Below are positions 7,151 to 15,563 of a stretch of 31,071 nt of DNA, piece by piece. The notes beneath the pieces are model-generated. The model was not told the DNA's origin. It saw nothing but the letters and a program-made list of their open reading frames with translations, and did not search any database. Location: the NCBI GenBank assembly GCA_016874895.1, contig VGSX01000005.1:1-31071 (forward strand), given 5' to 3'. Made by a program: the position numbers and the translations under genes. This DNA is from Deltaproteobacteria bacterium. Its GTDB lineage: Bacteria; Desulfobacterota; Desulfobaccia; Desulfobaccales; Desulfobaccaceae. Positions within the stretch are counted from its first letter, which is position 1, and each line of letters starts with the position of its first letter.

Positions 7151-8940
7151 CTAACCGAGGCCAGGCCGCCCACCGCCGGTTCCGGGGCGTCCGGCAGTGT
7201 CTTCTCATCTTCCGGGCGGAACTGCAGAAAGTATAATTTGGCATAGACCCCGCCTCGGGCCAAAAGGTCTTCATGCTGTCCTTCTTCCACAATCCTGCCC
7301 TCGTCCAGGACTACGATGCGGTGGGCATGGCGGATGGTGGACAGCCGGTGGGCGATGACCAGGGTGGTGCGGCCCTGGATCAGGTTATCCAGAGCTTTCT
7401 GCACTTCCCGTTCGGCTTCCGAGTCCAGGGCGGAGGTGGCTTCGTCCAGGATGAGGATGGGCGGGTCCTTCAGCAGGGCCCGGGCAATGGCCACCCTTTG
7501 CCGTTCGCCGCCGGAGAGCATTACACCCTGCTCACCGATGACGGTGTCCAGCCCCTGGGGCAGACTTTTTATGAAGTCCCATGCAAAGGCGGCCTGGGCC
7601 GCCTGGATGATGGCCGCTTCCTCGGCCTCGGGCCGACCGTAGGCGATGTTCTGGCGCACCGTGTCGTTGAATAAGAAGGTCTGCTGGGTTACCACGCCGA
7701 TCTGGCCCCGCAGCGAGGCCAGGGTCACCTGGCGCAGGTCATGGCCGTCAATGGAGATGGCCCCACCGGTGACCTCATAAAAACGGGGCACCAGGTTCAC
7801 CAGGGTGGTCTTGCCGGCCCCGCTGGGGCCCACCAGAGCCACCACCTGGCCCCTGGGCACGGTCAGGTTAATATTCTGCAAAACCGTCCGGTTGTCGTAG
7901 GCAAAATTCACTTCCTCGAAGCGGACTTCCCGGCGGATGGGGGGCAAAGAGACGGCCTGGGGTTCATCGGCAATCTCCGTGGGTAGGTCCAAAATCTCAT
8001 ATACCCGCTTGGCCGCGGCCAGCCCCTCCTGCACGGAATTATTAATATTACTGAGGCTTTTAATGGGTTGGTACAACATTAACAAGGCGGCGAGAAAGGA
8101 GAAAAACGTTCCTGGGGTGGAGGTGCCTTGAATTACCTGATAACCACCGTAAAACATGATGGCGGCAATACCGAAGCCTCCCAAAAGCTCCATCACGGGC
8201 GGGGATATGGCCCGAGTGGCCACATTTTTCATGCGCAGCCGGAAAAAATTTTCATTTTCCTGATGAAAACGCGCTTGCTCATGGTCTTCCCGGCAGAAGG
8301 CCTTAACTATCTTGTTACCCACCAGGGTCTCCTGCAACTGGGTGTTCAGGCGACTCATGGAAACCTGACTGGAGGTGGAGATGCGTCGCAGACGCTTGCC
8401 GAATTTGATGATGGGGACGACCGCCACGGGAAAGACTACTATGGCGATGAGGGCCAGGCGCCATTCCCGGTAAAAAATAACCCCCACCAGGCCGATGATG
8501 GTGAAGATGTCCTTGAGCAGGTTGGTGACCACGGTGGACACCGAACTCTGAAGGATATTCACATCATAGGTCACCCGGGAAATCAACAGCCCGGTGGCGG
8601 TGCGGTCAAAGAAAATCTGGGGCAGGGCCATATACTGCCGGTACAGGGCATCCCGCATCTGGGTGATGATCATTCCCCCCACGTAATTCATCAAGTATTC
8701 GTGAGTAAAAAAAAAGAGACCTTTGAAGAAGTAGAGAAGGATGACCAGGAAAGGGAGGAAGTAAAGCATATCCAGGCGCTTGCCGAAAAAGATGTCGTCC
8801 AGGGCCGGTTTCACCAGAAAGGCGATGAGGGCGGTGATCCCGGAAACGCCAATCATGGCCACCATGGCAATGAGGATCCGCCGCCAGAAAGGTTTTATCA
8901 GCTGGAAAAGGCGGAAAAAAAGTTGCCGGTTTTCTGACAT
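7147..8940 (-). CDS. msbA: Lipid A/LPS flippase MsbA, ABC transporter with fused TMD and NBD
   Basis: A half-size ABC exporter of 597 residues that flips lipid A-core across the inner membrane using ATP. The N-terminal half has about six membrane helices, starting near residue 20. The nucleotide-binding domain has Walker A GPSGAGKTT, Q-loop 'VTQQTFLFNDTV', signature LSGGERQRVAIARALL, Walker B ILILDEATSALD and the H-loop 'IAHRLST'. Start chosen at the ATG at 8940 (MSENRQLFF); an in-frame TTG at 8961 would add seven residues. Neither has a good ribosome binding site. It is the first gene of the LPS operon, and the following lpxK and heptosyltransferase genes support MsbA over other ABC exporters. 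Confidence 0.95.
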   Translation of the reverse strand: MSENRQLFFRLFQLIKPFWRRILIAMVAMIGVSGITALIAFLVKPALDDIFFGKRLDMLYFLPFLVILLYFFKGLFFFTHEYLMNYVGGMIITQMRDALYRQYMALPQIFFDRTATGLLISRVTYDVNILQSSVSTVVTNLLKDIFTIIGLVGVIFYREWRLALIAIVVFPVAVVPIIKFGKRLRRISTSSQVSMSRLNTQLQETLVGNKIVKAFCREDHEQARFHQENENFFRLRMKNVATRAISPPVMELLGGFGIAAIMFYGGYQVIQGTSTPGTFFSFLAALLMLYQPIKSLSNINNSVQEGLAAAKRVYEILDLPTEIADEPQAVSLPPIRREVRFEEVNFAYDNRTVLQNINLTVPRGQVVALVGPSGAGKTTLVNLVPRFYEVTGGAISIDGHDLRQVTLASLRGQIGVVTQQTFLFNDTVRQNIAYGRPEAEEAAIIQAAQAAFAWDFIKSLPQGLDTVIGEQGVMLSGGERQRVAIARALLKDPPILILDEATSALDSEAEREVQKALDNLIQGRTTLVIAHRLSTIRHAHRIVVLDEGRIVEEGQHEDLLARGGVYAKLYFLQFRPEDEKTLPDAPEPAVGGLASVR

Positions 8941-8992
8941 ATTAAAAAAGGGGCGATGCAAGATTTTTGCAGATTAACACCTGCAATACTTC

Positions 8993-9022
8993 TGTATAAC
9001 TTATAAGCCGATGATGATCCAA
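8993..9022 (-). promoter_or_regulatory. Weak candidate promoter for msbA operon
   Basis: On the minus strand, TTGGAT (9017-9022) and TATACA (8993-8998) are separated by 18 bases, placing a start about 45-50 bases before the msbA ATG. Both boxes match consensus at 4/6. A TATAAT at 9067-9072 lies further upstream but lacks a convincing -35. Confidence 0.25.
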
Positions 9023-9118
9023 CAAAAATGTGTGGGCGGAGGTGTGAAGTCCGGCTTGCGGTTAATATTATATAGAAAATTTAACAGGTTATGGCCATAT
9101 TAGGTTTCAGGAAAAGTT

Positions 9119-9264
9119 GAAAGACCTGTAAGCGTTCAGCGGTCAGCTAATGTTTTAAATTTAAATAGTTATTCCAAGGTGGCGGATCACTGGTTTTTCG
9201 CTTAGTTTGCCTAACTTATTGTTTTAGCTGAAAGCTGATAGCTGAACGTCTACAAAGACCTTTC
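9119..9264. repeat. Imperfect inverted repeat in msbA-DUF89 spacer
   Basis: The left arm (9119-9155) and right arm (9223-9264) are imperfect reverse complements sharing GTTCAGC...TCAGCT..., GAAAG and ACCT/GGTCT blocks over about 35 bases. They are separated by about 67 AT-rich bases. The motif AGCTGAAAGCTGATAGCTGA is of the sort that recurs as a dispersed intergenic palindrome in many genomes. The rest of the 445-base spacer 8941-9385 holds no ORF that I can support. Confidence 0.45.
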
Positions 9265-9385
9265 AGCCCGAGCCGCCACAAGCCATCTTTGACAGCCCTG
9301 TAAAACTAAAATCAATGAAGCACCGGTTGGGTAGGGGTTATACTAAATACTGAGGCCAAAAAAACTGGACCAGGAGACCTCCCCT

Positions 9386-10246
9386 ATGCCAGCGATGCGC
9401 ATCAGAACCGAATGCCGCCCCTGCCTGGAAAGACTCATCGACCTGACCGTGGGTCTAGCCACTTCAGACCCAGATCTCGGGGCCGAGGCCAGGCGGCAGG
9501 CCCAGGCGATTCTGACTGCCGAGTTCTCGCCCGGGGCCATCCCCGCGATTATCGCCAACCGCTTTCACCGGGCCATCAAAGCCGTCACCGGCAATCCCGA
9601 CCCCTTCAAGGCGCGCAAACAGCAGGAAACCGAAATGGCCCGCCGGATGGCCGCACAAATCGCCGGCCGCAGCAAATCTGGCCCCGACCTGACCCTGGCC
9701 TTGGCCGTAGCGGGGAACGCCCTGGATTTTTTCCGCCCCGAGGACGACATTGTCAGGGATATGACCTCCCCGGTGCGGTTCAGCGGTTCCCAGGTGCAGC
9801 TCTGGCAGCGGCGTCTCTCGGAGCGGCCCGGTCTCCTCCTCTATCTGGCCGACAATGCCGGGGAACAGTTCTTTGATCTGCCCCTGGTGCAATCCCTCCG
9901 GGAGCAGGGCTGGCAGGTTATCTATGTGGTCAAGGGCGGGCCCATCCAGAATGATCTTACCTGGCAGGATTTGCATGAATCCGGCCTGGGGGCGGCCCTG
10001 GAGCCGGTGGCGGATACCGGGGCCCTCACCGTGGGCCTGGAACTGGCCCAGACCAGCCCGGACTTTCAAGGCCTGTTTGCTGGGGCCGACCTGATCCTGG
10101 CCAAGGGCATGGGCCACTTCGAGACCCTGGCGCACTTTGCCGACTCACGGCTATTCTTCCTGCTGCAGGCAAAATGTCAGCCCGTGGCCGCGGCCCTGGG
10201 CCTGCCCCAGGGGTCTTTTGTCCTGAGGGCCGCCGGGGCGTTATAG
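9386..10246 (+). CDS. DUF89 (damage-control phosphatase, ARMT1-like) family protein
   Basis: A 286-residue protein of the DUF89/ARMT1 fold, metal-dependent phosphatases proposed to hydrolyse harmful phosphorylated metabolites. Seen: an N-terminal 'CRPCL' pair (C10, C13), 'AVAGNALDF' at 108-115, 'LADNAGEQFFD' with D156 and N157, 'KGGPIQND' at 183-190, the Asp of 'AGADLILAKGMGHFETL' (about 235), and 'LQAKCQPVAAALGLPQGSFVL' near the end. These are the metal and substrate positions of the family. The usual GNxE in the fourth motif is GHFE here. AGGAG lies ten bases before the ATG; a second ATG three codons in is a possible start. The substrate is unknown, and the gene stands alone between an LPS operon and a rhomboid gene. 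Confidence 0.85.
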   Translation: MPAMRIRTECRPCLERLIDLTVGLATSDPDLGAEARRQAQAILTAEFSPGAIPAIIANRFHRAIKAVTGNPDPFKARKQQETEMARRMAAQIAGRSKSGPDLTLALAVAGNALDFFRPEDDIVRDMTSPVRFSGSQVQLWQRRLSERPGLLLYLADNAGEQFFDLPLVQSLREQGWQVIYVVKGGPIQNDLTWQDLHESGLGAALEPVADTGALTVGLELAQTSPDFQGLFAGADLILAKGMGHFETLAHFADSRLFFLLQAKCQPVAAALGLPQGSFVLRAAGAL

Positions 10247-10362
10247 GGTGGAAATTTGCCGCGCTTTGTGGCATAGTAGTCAGAAAATACACTCTTAACA
10301 GGCTGCTAAGCCTCTGCCACCTGAATTGTTTCCCCGGGCTGGGGCATCCCTGAAATAATAAT

Positions 10363-11073
10363 ATGGCCATACCCATCCGCGGCCAGGCCTCCCAGGGGTC
10401 CTGGCCTTATGTCACCATCGGCCTCATCTGCCTCAACTGCCTGGTTTTTTTCTTCACGCTGTCCATGGGCCAAGACGCCGCCCTGGAACTGTTCTGGCAG
10501 GGAGGGGCGATTCCGGCCCACCTCTCGGAAGTAAAGCTGTTCAGCTCCTGGCAGTCAATGAAGCTGGCGGCCACCATGTTCACTTCCCTTTTTCTGCACG
10601 CAGGGTGGGTCCATCTTCTGGGCAACCTGCTCTTCCTGTGGGTATTCGGAGAGGCTTTGGAAGATGAACTGGGCCCCTGGCGCTTCCTGGGTTTCTATCT
10701 TTTCTGTGGATTTTTTTCTTTGTTGATCCACTCGGTGGCCGCCAGCCGGTTGTCGGTTCCCATCATCGGGGCCAGTGGGGCCATTGCCGGGGTTTTGGGG
10801 GCGCATCTCATCCGCTTTCCCCAGGCGCCGGTGCAAACCCTGGTCTATCTCCTGGTGCGGTTTAAAGTTGTCGTTGTCCCTGCCTTTGTCTGGCTGGGTT
10901 TCTGGCTGCTGCTGCAATTTTACGGCCTGCGCCAGGGCGGTCCGGTGGCCTGGATGGCCCACCTGGGCGGGTTTTTCACCGGCCTGTTGGGAGTATTTCT
11001 CTTTCTGCCCGCCCCCGCAGTCCCTAAAAGCAAAAAGCCCCGGTCCCGGGGAAAAAAAAACCGCCGCCGATAG
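10363..11073 (+). CDS. Rhomboid family intramembrane serine protease
   Basis: A 236-residue polytopic membrane protein. Rhomboids cleave transmembrane substrates inside the bilayer with a Ser-His dyad. The nucleophile lies in 'IIGASGAIAG' (S138) and the base in 'MAHLGGFFTGLL' (H200). 'FTSLFLHAGWVHLLGNLLFLWVFG' (residues 73-96) supplies the conserved HxxxxHxxxN of helix 2, and 'GPWRFLGFYLFCG' is typical of loop 3. The first helix is near residues 17-36. The C-terminus is a basic tail (KSKKPRSRGKKNRRR), expected to be cytoplasmic. No strong ribosome binding site precedes the ATG. The substrate is not predictable; the product resembles the widespread stand-alone bacterial rhomboids. Confidence 0.93.
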   Translation: MAIPIRGQASQGSWPYVTIGLICLNCLVFFFTLSMGQDAALELFWQGGAIPAHLSEVKLFSSWQSMKLAATMFTSLFLHAGWVHLLGNLLFLWVFGEALEDELGPWRFLGFYLFCGFFSLLIHSVAASRLSVPIIGASGAIAGVLGAHLIRFPQAPVQTLVYLLVRFKVVVVPAFVWLGFWLLLQFYGLRQGGPVAWMAHLGGFFTGLLGVFLFLPAPAVPKSKKPRSRGKKNRRR

Positions 11074-11133
11074 CGCCGCACGTTGCATGAGCTTATAATA
11101 GAAACACAAGTCATCCCCGAAGGGAGTTTCAGC

Positions 11134-11910
11134 TTGATAACTGAAATCCAACAGGCCGCCCGGCAGGCCGCCCTCAATGCCGGGGCCCTCTTGCGGCGCA
11201 ATTTTACGCAACCCCAGGCCATCACCCTCAAGGGCCGCCACGATCCGGTCACCCAAAGTGATTTTCAGAGCCAGCAACTCATCATTGACCATCTGATCCG
11301 GGTCTTTCCGGCCTACGGCTTCCTGGCCGAGGAGAAGGGAGCCCCCACCGCCGCCTCAGGCGACGGCTGCTGGATAATCGATCCCCTGGACGGTACGGTC
11401 AATTTTGCCCACGGTTTCCCCATGTTCGCGGTCTCCATAGCCTTCCAGTGGCAGGGGGAGGTGGTCTACGGGGTGGTTTACGATCCCATGCGGGATGAGG
11501 TTTTTGAGGCCATCCGGGAACAGGGGGCTTGGCTCAATGGGCAAACCCTGCGGGTTTCCCAAATCGGCGACCTGGACCGGGCGCTGTTGGCCACCGGGTT
11601 TCCCTATAATGTCGCGGACCATCTGGAAACCTCCATGCTGCGCTTTAAACGCTTGGTGGTCCAGGCCCAGGGGGTGCGCCGGCCCGGCGCCGCGGCCATC
11701 GACCTGTGCTACCTGGCCGCAGGACGTTGCGACGGCTTCTGGGAAGAGGGCTTGAAGCCCTGGGACACTGCCGCAGCGGTTCTCATCGTAGAAGAGGCCG
11801 GGGGGCGGGTGTCCACCTTTGACGGTTCGCCCTTCTTTCTGACCGCGGCCGACGTGGCGGCCAGCAACGGTCTGTTGCACGAACAGATTCTGGCAGCCCT
11901 GCGGCTTTAG
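11134..11910 (+). CDS. suhB: Inositol-1-monophosphatase family protein (SuhB-like)
   Basis: A 258-residue Mg-dependent, Li-sensitive type phosphatase of the inositol monophosphatase superfamily. Metal ligands are visible: Glu-Glu in 'GFLAEEKG', 'WIIDPLDGTVNFAHGFPMFAVSIA', and the final Asp of 'EEGLKPWDTAAA'. 'RRPGAAAIDLCYLAAGRCDGFWE' fits the SuhB line. In E. coli SuhB also modulates rRNA transcription; whether this copy does is not visible. I chose the TTG at 11134 because GGGAG lies seven bases before it and the protein then starts like SuhB. A TTG at 11083 would add 17 unconserved residues without a ribosome binding site. The hairpin at 11984-12005 follows. Confidence 0.88.
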   Translation: MITEIQQAARQAALNAGALLRRNFTQPQAITLKGRHDPVTQSDFQSQQLIIDHLIRVFPAYGFLAEEKGAPTAASGDGCWIIDPLDGTVNFAHGFPMFAVSIAFQWQGEVVYGVVYDPMRDEVFEAIREQGAWLNGQTLRVSQIGDLDRALLATGFPYNVADHLETSMLRFKRLVVQAQGVRRPGAAAIDLCYLAAGRCDGFWEEGLKPWDTAAAVLIVEEAGGRVSTFDGSPFFLTAADVAASNGLLHEQILAALRL

Positions 11911-11949
11911 GGCTTAAGGTGATCTTTCCCGGCGGATCAGACATAAAAC

Positions 11950-12005
11950 GGCAGACCTAGGCCTCCAGAACTCTGCCATCAACGGGCAGACCTGGAGGTC
12001 TGCCC
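11950..12005. repeat. Tandem palindromic unit GGCAGACC...CTGCCC between suhB and hsp20
   Basis: The second unit is a perfect 9-bp stem, GGGCAGACC (11984-11992) and GGTCTGCCC (11997-12005), with the loop TGGA. A degenerate first copy (11950-11977) starts GGCAGACCTAGGCCTCCAG and ends CTCTGCC. There is no T-tract after it, so a classical terminator is unlikely, though it may protect or end the suhB transcript. The form (GGGCAG...CTGCCCTAC) resembles the hairpin at 16667. Confidence 0.6.
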
Positions 12006-12017
12006 TACTGTTTCGGC

Positions 12018-12044
12018 TTGTAAAAGTTTCCGGAAACCGTATCT
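12018..12044 (+). promoter_or_regulatory. Candidate heat-shock (sigma32-type) promoter for hsp20
   Basis: TTGTAA (12018-12023) and CCGTATCT (12037-12044) are 13 bases apart. These fit the sigma32 boxes TTGAAA and CCCCATnT at 5/6 and 5/7 specified positions, with an allowed spacer. A start near 12051 would give a leader of about 110 bases before the Hsp20 ATG. The perfect palindrome GTTTCCGGAAAC sits inside the spacer. Confidence 0.45.
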
Positions 12045-12080
12045 TTACAATTCCGCCGGACGGCCTTAATATAAATCTGG

Positions 12081-12164
12081 TAGAGGCAGTTTATCCGGAT
12101 TTTCCCGGATGGTTTGGCTCTATCTTCGTAAATCAGACATTTGCGCATGAGGAATGCCTCTATG
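12081..12164 (+). promoter_or_regulatory. Structured hsp20 5' leader, candidate RNA thermometer
   Basis: Three helices can form in the RNA. TAGAGGCA (12081-12088) is perfectly complementary to TGCCTCTA (12155-12162), which ends on the A of the start codon. ATCCGG (12093-12098) pairs with CCGGAT (12105-12110). TCTTCGT (12123-12129) pairs with ATGAGGA (12147-12153) over seven pairs including two G-U, covering the ribosome binding site GAGGA. Weak, wobble-containing pairing over the ribosome site is the design of ROSE-type thermometers of small heat-shock genes. No folding energy was computed. Confidence 0.4.
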
Positions 12165-12611
12165 GCTCCTATAAAAATCAAATTGGCCAAGGACTTTGAA
12201 ATGATGGAAACGAGAATGCGGCGGTTGATGGAAAATATGTTCGGCCCCTGGAGTGGACCGTCAACTTCTGCGGCTGCCACATTTCATCCCGCCGCCGATA
12301 TTTATGAAACTCCCCAGGCCCTGATTATCCGCATGGAATTGGCAGGTTTGACCAAAGCGGACATTGCCCTGACTCTGCACCGGCAGGAATTGGTGGTGAA
12401 CGGCAGACGCCGCTTTCCCCCTACGGAACCCGTGCAAAGATTTCACCGCCTGGAAATCGAGTACGGCAGTTTTGAGCGGCGGTTTCACTTTCCCCGGGCC
12501 GTGGACGAGGCCAGAACCGAGGCTGAATACACCAATGGCATTTTAATTATTCGGGTGCCGTGGCGTCAGGCCAGTCCGCCGCAGCAGATAACCATCAGAG
12601 AGGAAGATTAA
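12162..12611 (+). CDS. Hsp20/alpha-crystallin family small heat-shock protein
   Basis: A 149-residue small heat-shock protein, an ATP-independent holdase that binds unfolding proteins in the cytoplasm. The alpha-crystallin domain runs from 'FHPAADIYETPQALIIRMELAGL' (about residue 42) through 'LVVNGRRRFPP', 'YGSFERRFHFPRAVD' and 'AEYTNGILIIRVPW'. The C-terminal tail holds an I-x-I motif (ITI), which docks neighbouring dimers in oligomers. The start is the ATG at 12162, with GAGGA eight bases upstream; upstream TTG and ATG (12141, 12147) lack such a site. The leader has a heat-shock-like promoter and can fold over the ribosome site. lon follows 135 bases later, a sensible proteostasis neighbour. 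Confidence 0.93.
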   Translation: MAPIKIKLAKDFEMMETRMRRLMENMFGPWSGPSTSAAATFHPAADIYETPQALIIRMELAGLTKADIALTLHRQELVVNGRRRFPPTEPVQRFHRLEIEYGSFERRFHFPRAVDEARTEAEYTNGILIIRVPWRQASPPQQITIREED

Positions 12612-12746
12612 CCTGAGACAATCCAGACCGAAGCCCTAGCCGAGACACGTCCCTTTGACTCATCGAAGGAAACGGTAAAAATTAACCGGGCTCCGGACAG
12701 GCGCAATAAATTCAACAGTGGGGTTTTTACTACCCCGAAGACATAT

Positions 12747-15173
12747 ATGGACATAACCATGGAAGAAAAATTCAACACCCTAAACGATCTCCCCACGGAG
12801 ACAACTAGTCCTGGTCCTGACAAGGGCGATTCCCGACTGCTGCCCATACTTCCCATGAGCGAGCTGGTGCTTTTCCCCCGCCTGATCATCCCTTTGGCTT
12901 TATGGGAGGACGGGGCCCAAAGGTTGATTGACGACACCTTGTTAAAGGATAAAATAATCGGTATTCTCACCAGCCAAACCCCGGCCACCGAGGTTTACAC
13001 CCCGGAAAATCTTTACTCCATGGGCACCGCGGCAGTGATCCTCAAGATGGGGAAAACCCAGGAAGGCGCGGTGCGGCTGCTCATCCAGGGCCTCTACCGC
13101 TTCAAGCTGGAGGAAATGGTTGACACCGAACCATACCTCCAGGCCCGGGTGACCCCCATCACCGAGACCTACGAGACAGATCTCGAAATCGATGCCATGG
13201 TTTCCGGCCTCAAGAGCATGTTTAAGAAAATGTCGGAACTGTCTCCCTACCTGCCCACAGAACTCGGGGCCATGGTGCAGGAGTTGGACGACCCCCGGGT
13301 CCTGGCAGACGTTACCGGCGGCAGTCTTAATATAGCCAAGGCCGAAAAGCAGGACCTGCTGGAAACCATCGAGGTCAAAGAACGTCTCCGGAAAGTGCTC
13401 CGCCTGATCAACCGGGAAATTGAAATCCTGGAACTGGGTAAGCAGATTCAGGCCAATGTCAAGACCGAGATGGACAAGGCCCAGAAGGATTACTATATCC
13501 GGGAACAGATCAAGGCCCTGCAGAAGGAACTGGGGGAAGGCGACGAACGCTCCCAGGAGATAGGCGATCTCCAGCACCGCCTGCTGGAGGCGGAACTGCC
13601 CGAGGCCGCCTTTAAAGAGGCGGAACGGGAGCTTAACCGCCTGAGCCGGATTCCCCCCACCTCGCCGGATCACCAGGTAATTCGTACTTATCTGGAATGG
13701 ATGATCGAACTGCCCTGGAATATCGCCACGGAAGACCGTCTGGACCTGGTGGAGGCCCGGAAGATTCTGGATGAAGACCATTACAATCTGGAGAAAGTGA
13801 AGAAACGCATCCTGGAATTCCTGGCGGTGCGCAAGCTCAAACCCGACATGAAAGGCTCCATTCTCTGTTTCGTCGGGCCGCCGGGGACCGGTAAGACGTC
13901 TTTGGGGAAATCCATTGCCCGGGCCCTGGGACGGAAATTCATCCGCCTCTCCCTGGGCGGCGTCCGGGATGAGGCGGAAATCCGGGGACATCGGCGGACC
14001 TACGTGGGGGCCATGCCCGGCCGCATCATTCAGAGCATCCGCCGGGCCGGCAGCAATAATCCCGTTTTTATCCTGGATGAAATCGATAAAATCGGGACTG
14101 ACTTCCGGGGAGACCCCGCCTCTGCCCTGCTGGAGGTGCTGGACCCGGAACAGAATGTGGCCTTCTCGGACCACTACCTGGAAGTGGGGTTTGACCTGTC
14201 CAAGGTGATGTTCATCACCACGGCCAACATGCTGGACACCATTCCCCCGGCCCTCCGGGACCGCATGGAGGTCTTGCAGCTGCCAGGCTACACGGAAGAG
14301 GAAAAAATCCAGATCGCCTATGATTACCTGCTCCCCAGACAGGTGGAGGCCCACGGATTGCATCCGGAGCAGATAACCATCACCCCCGAGGCCATGCGCC
14401 GGGTGGTGGCGGACTACACCAGAGAGGCCGGACTGCGCAACCTGGAACGGGAGGTGGCTTCGTTGTGCCGGGGGGTGGCCCGGGAAGTGGCGGAAGACCT
14501 CCTCACCGCCAGGACTATCACCGCGGAAGATGTGCCCCTCTACCTGGGGCCAGCCAAGTTTTTCCGGGAAACCGCTCTGGATCACCCGGAGCCGGGTATT
14601 GCCACGGGATTAGCCTGGACCCCGGTGGGAGGCGAGATCCTCTTCATTGAGGCCCTCAAGATGCCCGGCAAGAGCAACCTGAAACTCACCGGCCAGATCG
14701 GTGAGGTAATGAGGGAATCCGTGGACGCGGCCCTCAGCTTTATCCGGGCCCGGGCCCCCTACATCGGGGTGGAGGAGGATTTCTTCAAGGATACGGACGT
14801 CCACGTGCACGTCCCCTCCGGGGCTATTCCCAAGGATGGGCCCTCGGCCGGGGTGGCCATGCTCACCGCCCTGGTGTCCCTGTTCTCGGACCGGGCGGTG
14901 AAAAAAGGGCTGGCCATGACCGGGGAAATCACCCTGCGGGGCCACGTCCTGCCCGTGGGGGGCATCAAGGACAAGGTCCTGGCAGCCCACCGGGCCGGCA
15001 TCAAAGAAGTCATCCTGCCGTCCCAGAATGCCAAGGACCTGGAGGATATTCCCCCCAACGTGAAAGACGAGCTCCAGATTGATTTTGTGGAGCGCATGGA
15101 CGAAGTACTGGACATTGCCTTTGCCCACGCGGCCGTGGCACCTCAAAAACAGGCAGCCGCGCCGGCCCGCTGA
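12747..15173 (+). CDS. lon: ATP-dependent protease Lon
   Basis: An 808-residue LonA protease that degrades misfolded and regulatory proteins as a cytoplasmic hexamer. The N-terminal substrate-binding domain (about 30-225) begins 'LLPILPMSELVLFPRLIIPL'. A coiled-coil linker includes 'KDYYIREQIKALQKELGEGDE'. The AAA+ module has Walker A GPPGTGKT at 377-384, Walker B 'VFILDEIDKIG' and 'RDRMEVLQLPGYTEEEK'. The protease domain has the Ser-Lys dyad: S700 in 'PKDGPSAGVAML' and K743 in 'GGIKDKVLAAHRAG', 43 residues apart as in E. coli. The length is typical. An ATG four codons in is an alternative start. acpS follows after eight bases and may be co-transcribed. Confidence 0.98.
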   Translation: MDITMEEKFNTLNDLPTETTSPGPDKGDSRLLPILPMSELVLFPRLIIPLALWEDGAQRLIDDTLLKDKIIGILTSQTPATEVYTPENLYSMGTAAVILKMGKTQEGAVRLLIQGLYRFKLEEMVDTEPYLQARVTPITETYETDLEIDAMVSGLKSMFKKMSELSPYLPTELGAMVQELDDPRVLADVTGGSLNIAKAEKQDLLETIEVKERLRKVLRLINREIEILELGKQIQANVKTEMDKAQKDYYIREQIKALQKELGEGDERSQEIGDLQHRLLEAELPEAAFKEAERELNRLSRIPPTSPDHQVIRTYLEWMIELPWNIATEDRLDLVEARKILDEDHYNLEKVKKRILEFLAVRKLKPDMKGSILCFVGPPGTGKTSLGKSIARALGRKFIRLSLGGVRDEAEIRGHRRTYVGAMPGRIIQSIRRAGSNNPVFILDEIDKIGTDFRGDPASALLEVLDPEQNVAFSDHYLEVGFDLSKVMFITTANMLDTIPPALRDRMEVLQLPGYTEEEKIQIAYDYLLPRQVEAHGLHPEQITITPEAMRRVVADYTREAGLRNLEREVASLCRGVAREVAEDLLTARTITAEDVPLYLGPAKFFRETALDHPEPGIATGLAWTPVGGEILFIEALKMPGKSNLKLTGQIGEVMRESVDAALSFIRARAPYIGVEEDFFKDTDVHVHVPSGAIPKDGPSAGVAMLTALVSLFSDRAVKKGLAMTGEITLRGHVLPVGGIKDKVLAAHRAGIKEVILPSQNAKDLEDIPPNVKDELQIDFVERMDEVLDIAFAHAAVAPQKQAAAPAR

Positions 15174-15181
15174 TTGCCGCC

Positions 15182-15562
15182 ATGATCTTCGGCATCGGCG
15201 TTGACCTGATAAAAATTCCCCGCATCGCGGCCGCGTGCGCGCGCTTCGGGGATCGTTTTAAGAACCGGATTTACACCCCCCAGGAAATCGCCTACTGCGA
15301 GGCCCGGGGGCAGTCGGCTAATAACTACGCCCTGCGGTTCGCCGCCAAAGAGGCCTTCTCCAAAGCCCTGGGAGTGGGCTTGCGCCAAGGCGGCATCCGC
15401 TGGCGGGAGGTGGAAGTGGTTTCGGCCCCCAATGGCCGCCCGGACCTGAGGGTGAGCGGCCGGGCCGCGCTGCTCTGCCAACAGCACGGCATCCGGGGCA
15501 TGTTCGTCACCCTCACCGATGAGGGGGAATTCGGCATTGCCGTGGTGGTCCTGGAAAGATAG
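15182..15562 (+). CDS. acpS: Holo-[acyl-carrier-protein] synthase
   Basis: A 126-residue 4'-phosphopantetheinyl transferase of the AcpS type, which moves phosphopantetheine from CoA to the Ser of acyl carrier protein and so activates fatty acid and lipid A synthesis. The Mg ligand D8 is in 'GIGVDLIKIPRI'; 'RFAAKEAFSKALG' at 52-64 supplies E57 and K61; 'NGRPDLRVSG' and 'FVTLTDEGEFGIAVVVLE' complete the fold. The length matches the family. The ATG is eight bases after the lon stop with no clear ribosome site of its own, which suggests coupling. A repeat-rich hairpin starts right after the stop codon. Confidence 0.97.
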   Translation: MIFGIGVDLIKIPRIAAACARFGDRFKNRIYTPQEIAYCEARGQSANNYALRFAAKEAFSKALGVGLRQGGIRWREVEVVSAPNGRPDLRVSGRAALLCQQHGIRGMFVTLTDEGEFGIAVVVLER

Positions 15563-15563
15563 G

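Noticed and set aside
10247..10362. Terminator or small RNA between the DUF89 and rhomboid genes
   Set aside because: No stable stem with a T-tract and no small ORF seen.
12942..14585. A 547-codon open frame opposite lon
   Set aside because: Antisense shadow; the translation is low in family features, and lon on the plus strand is complete.
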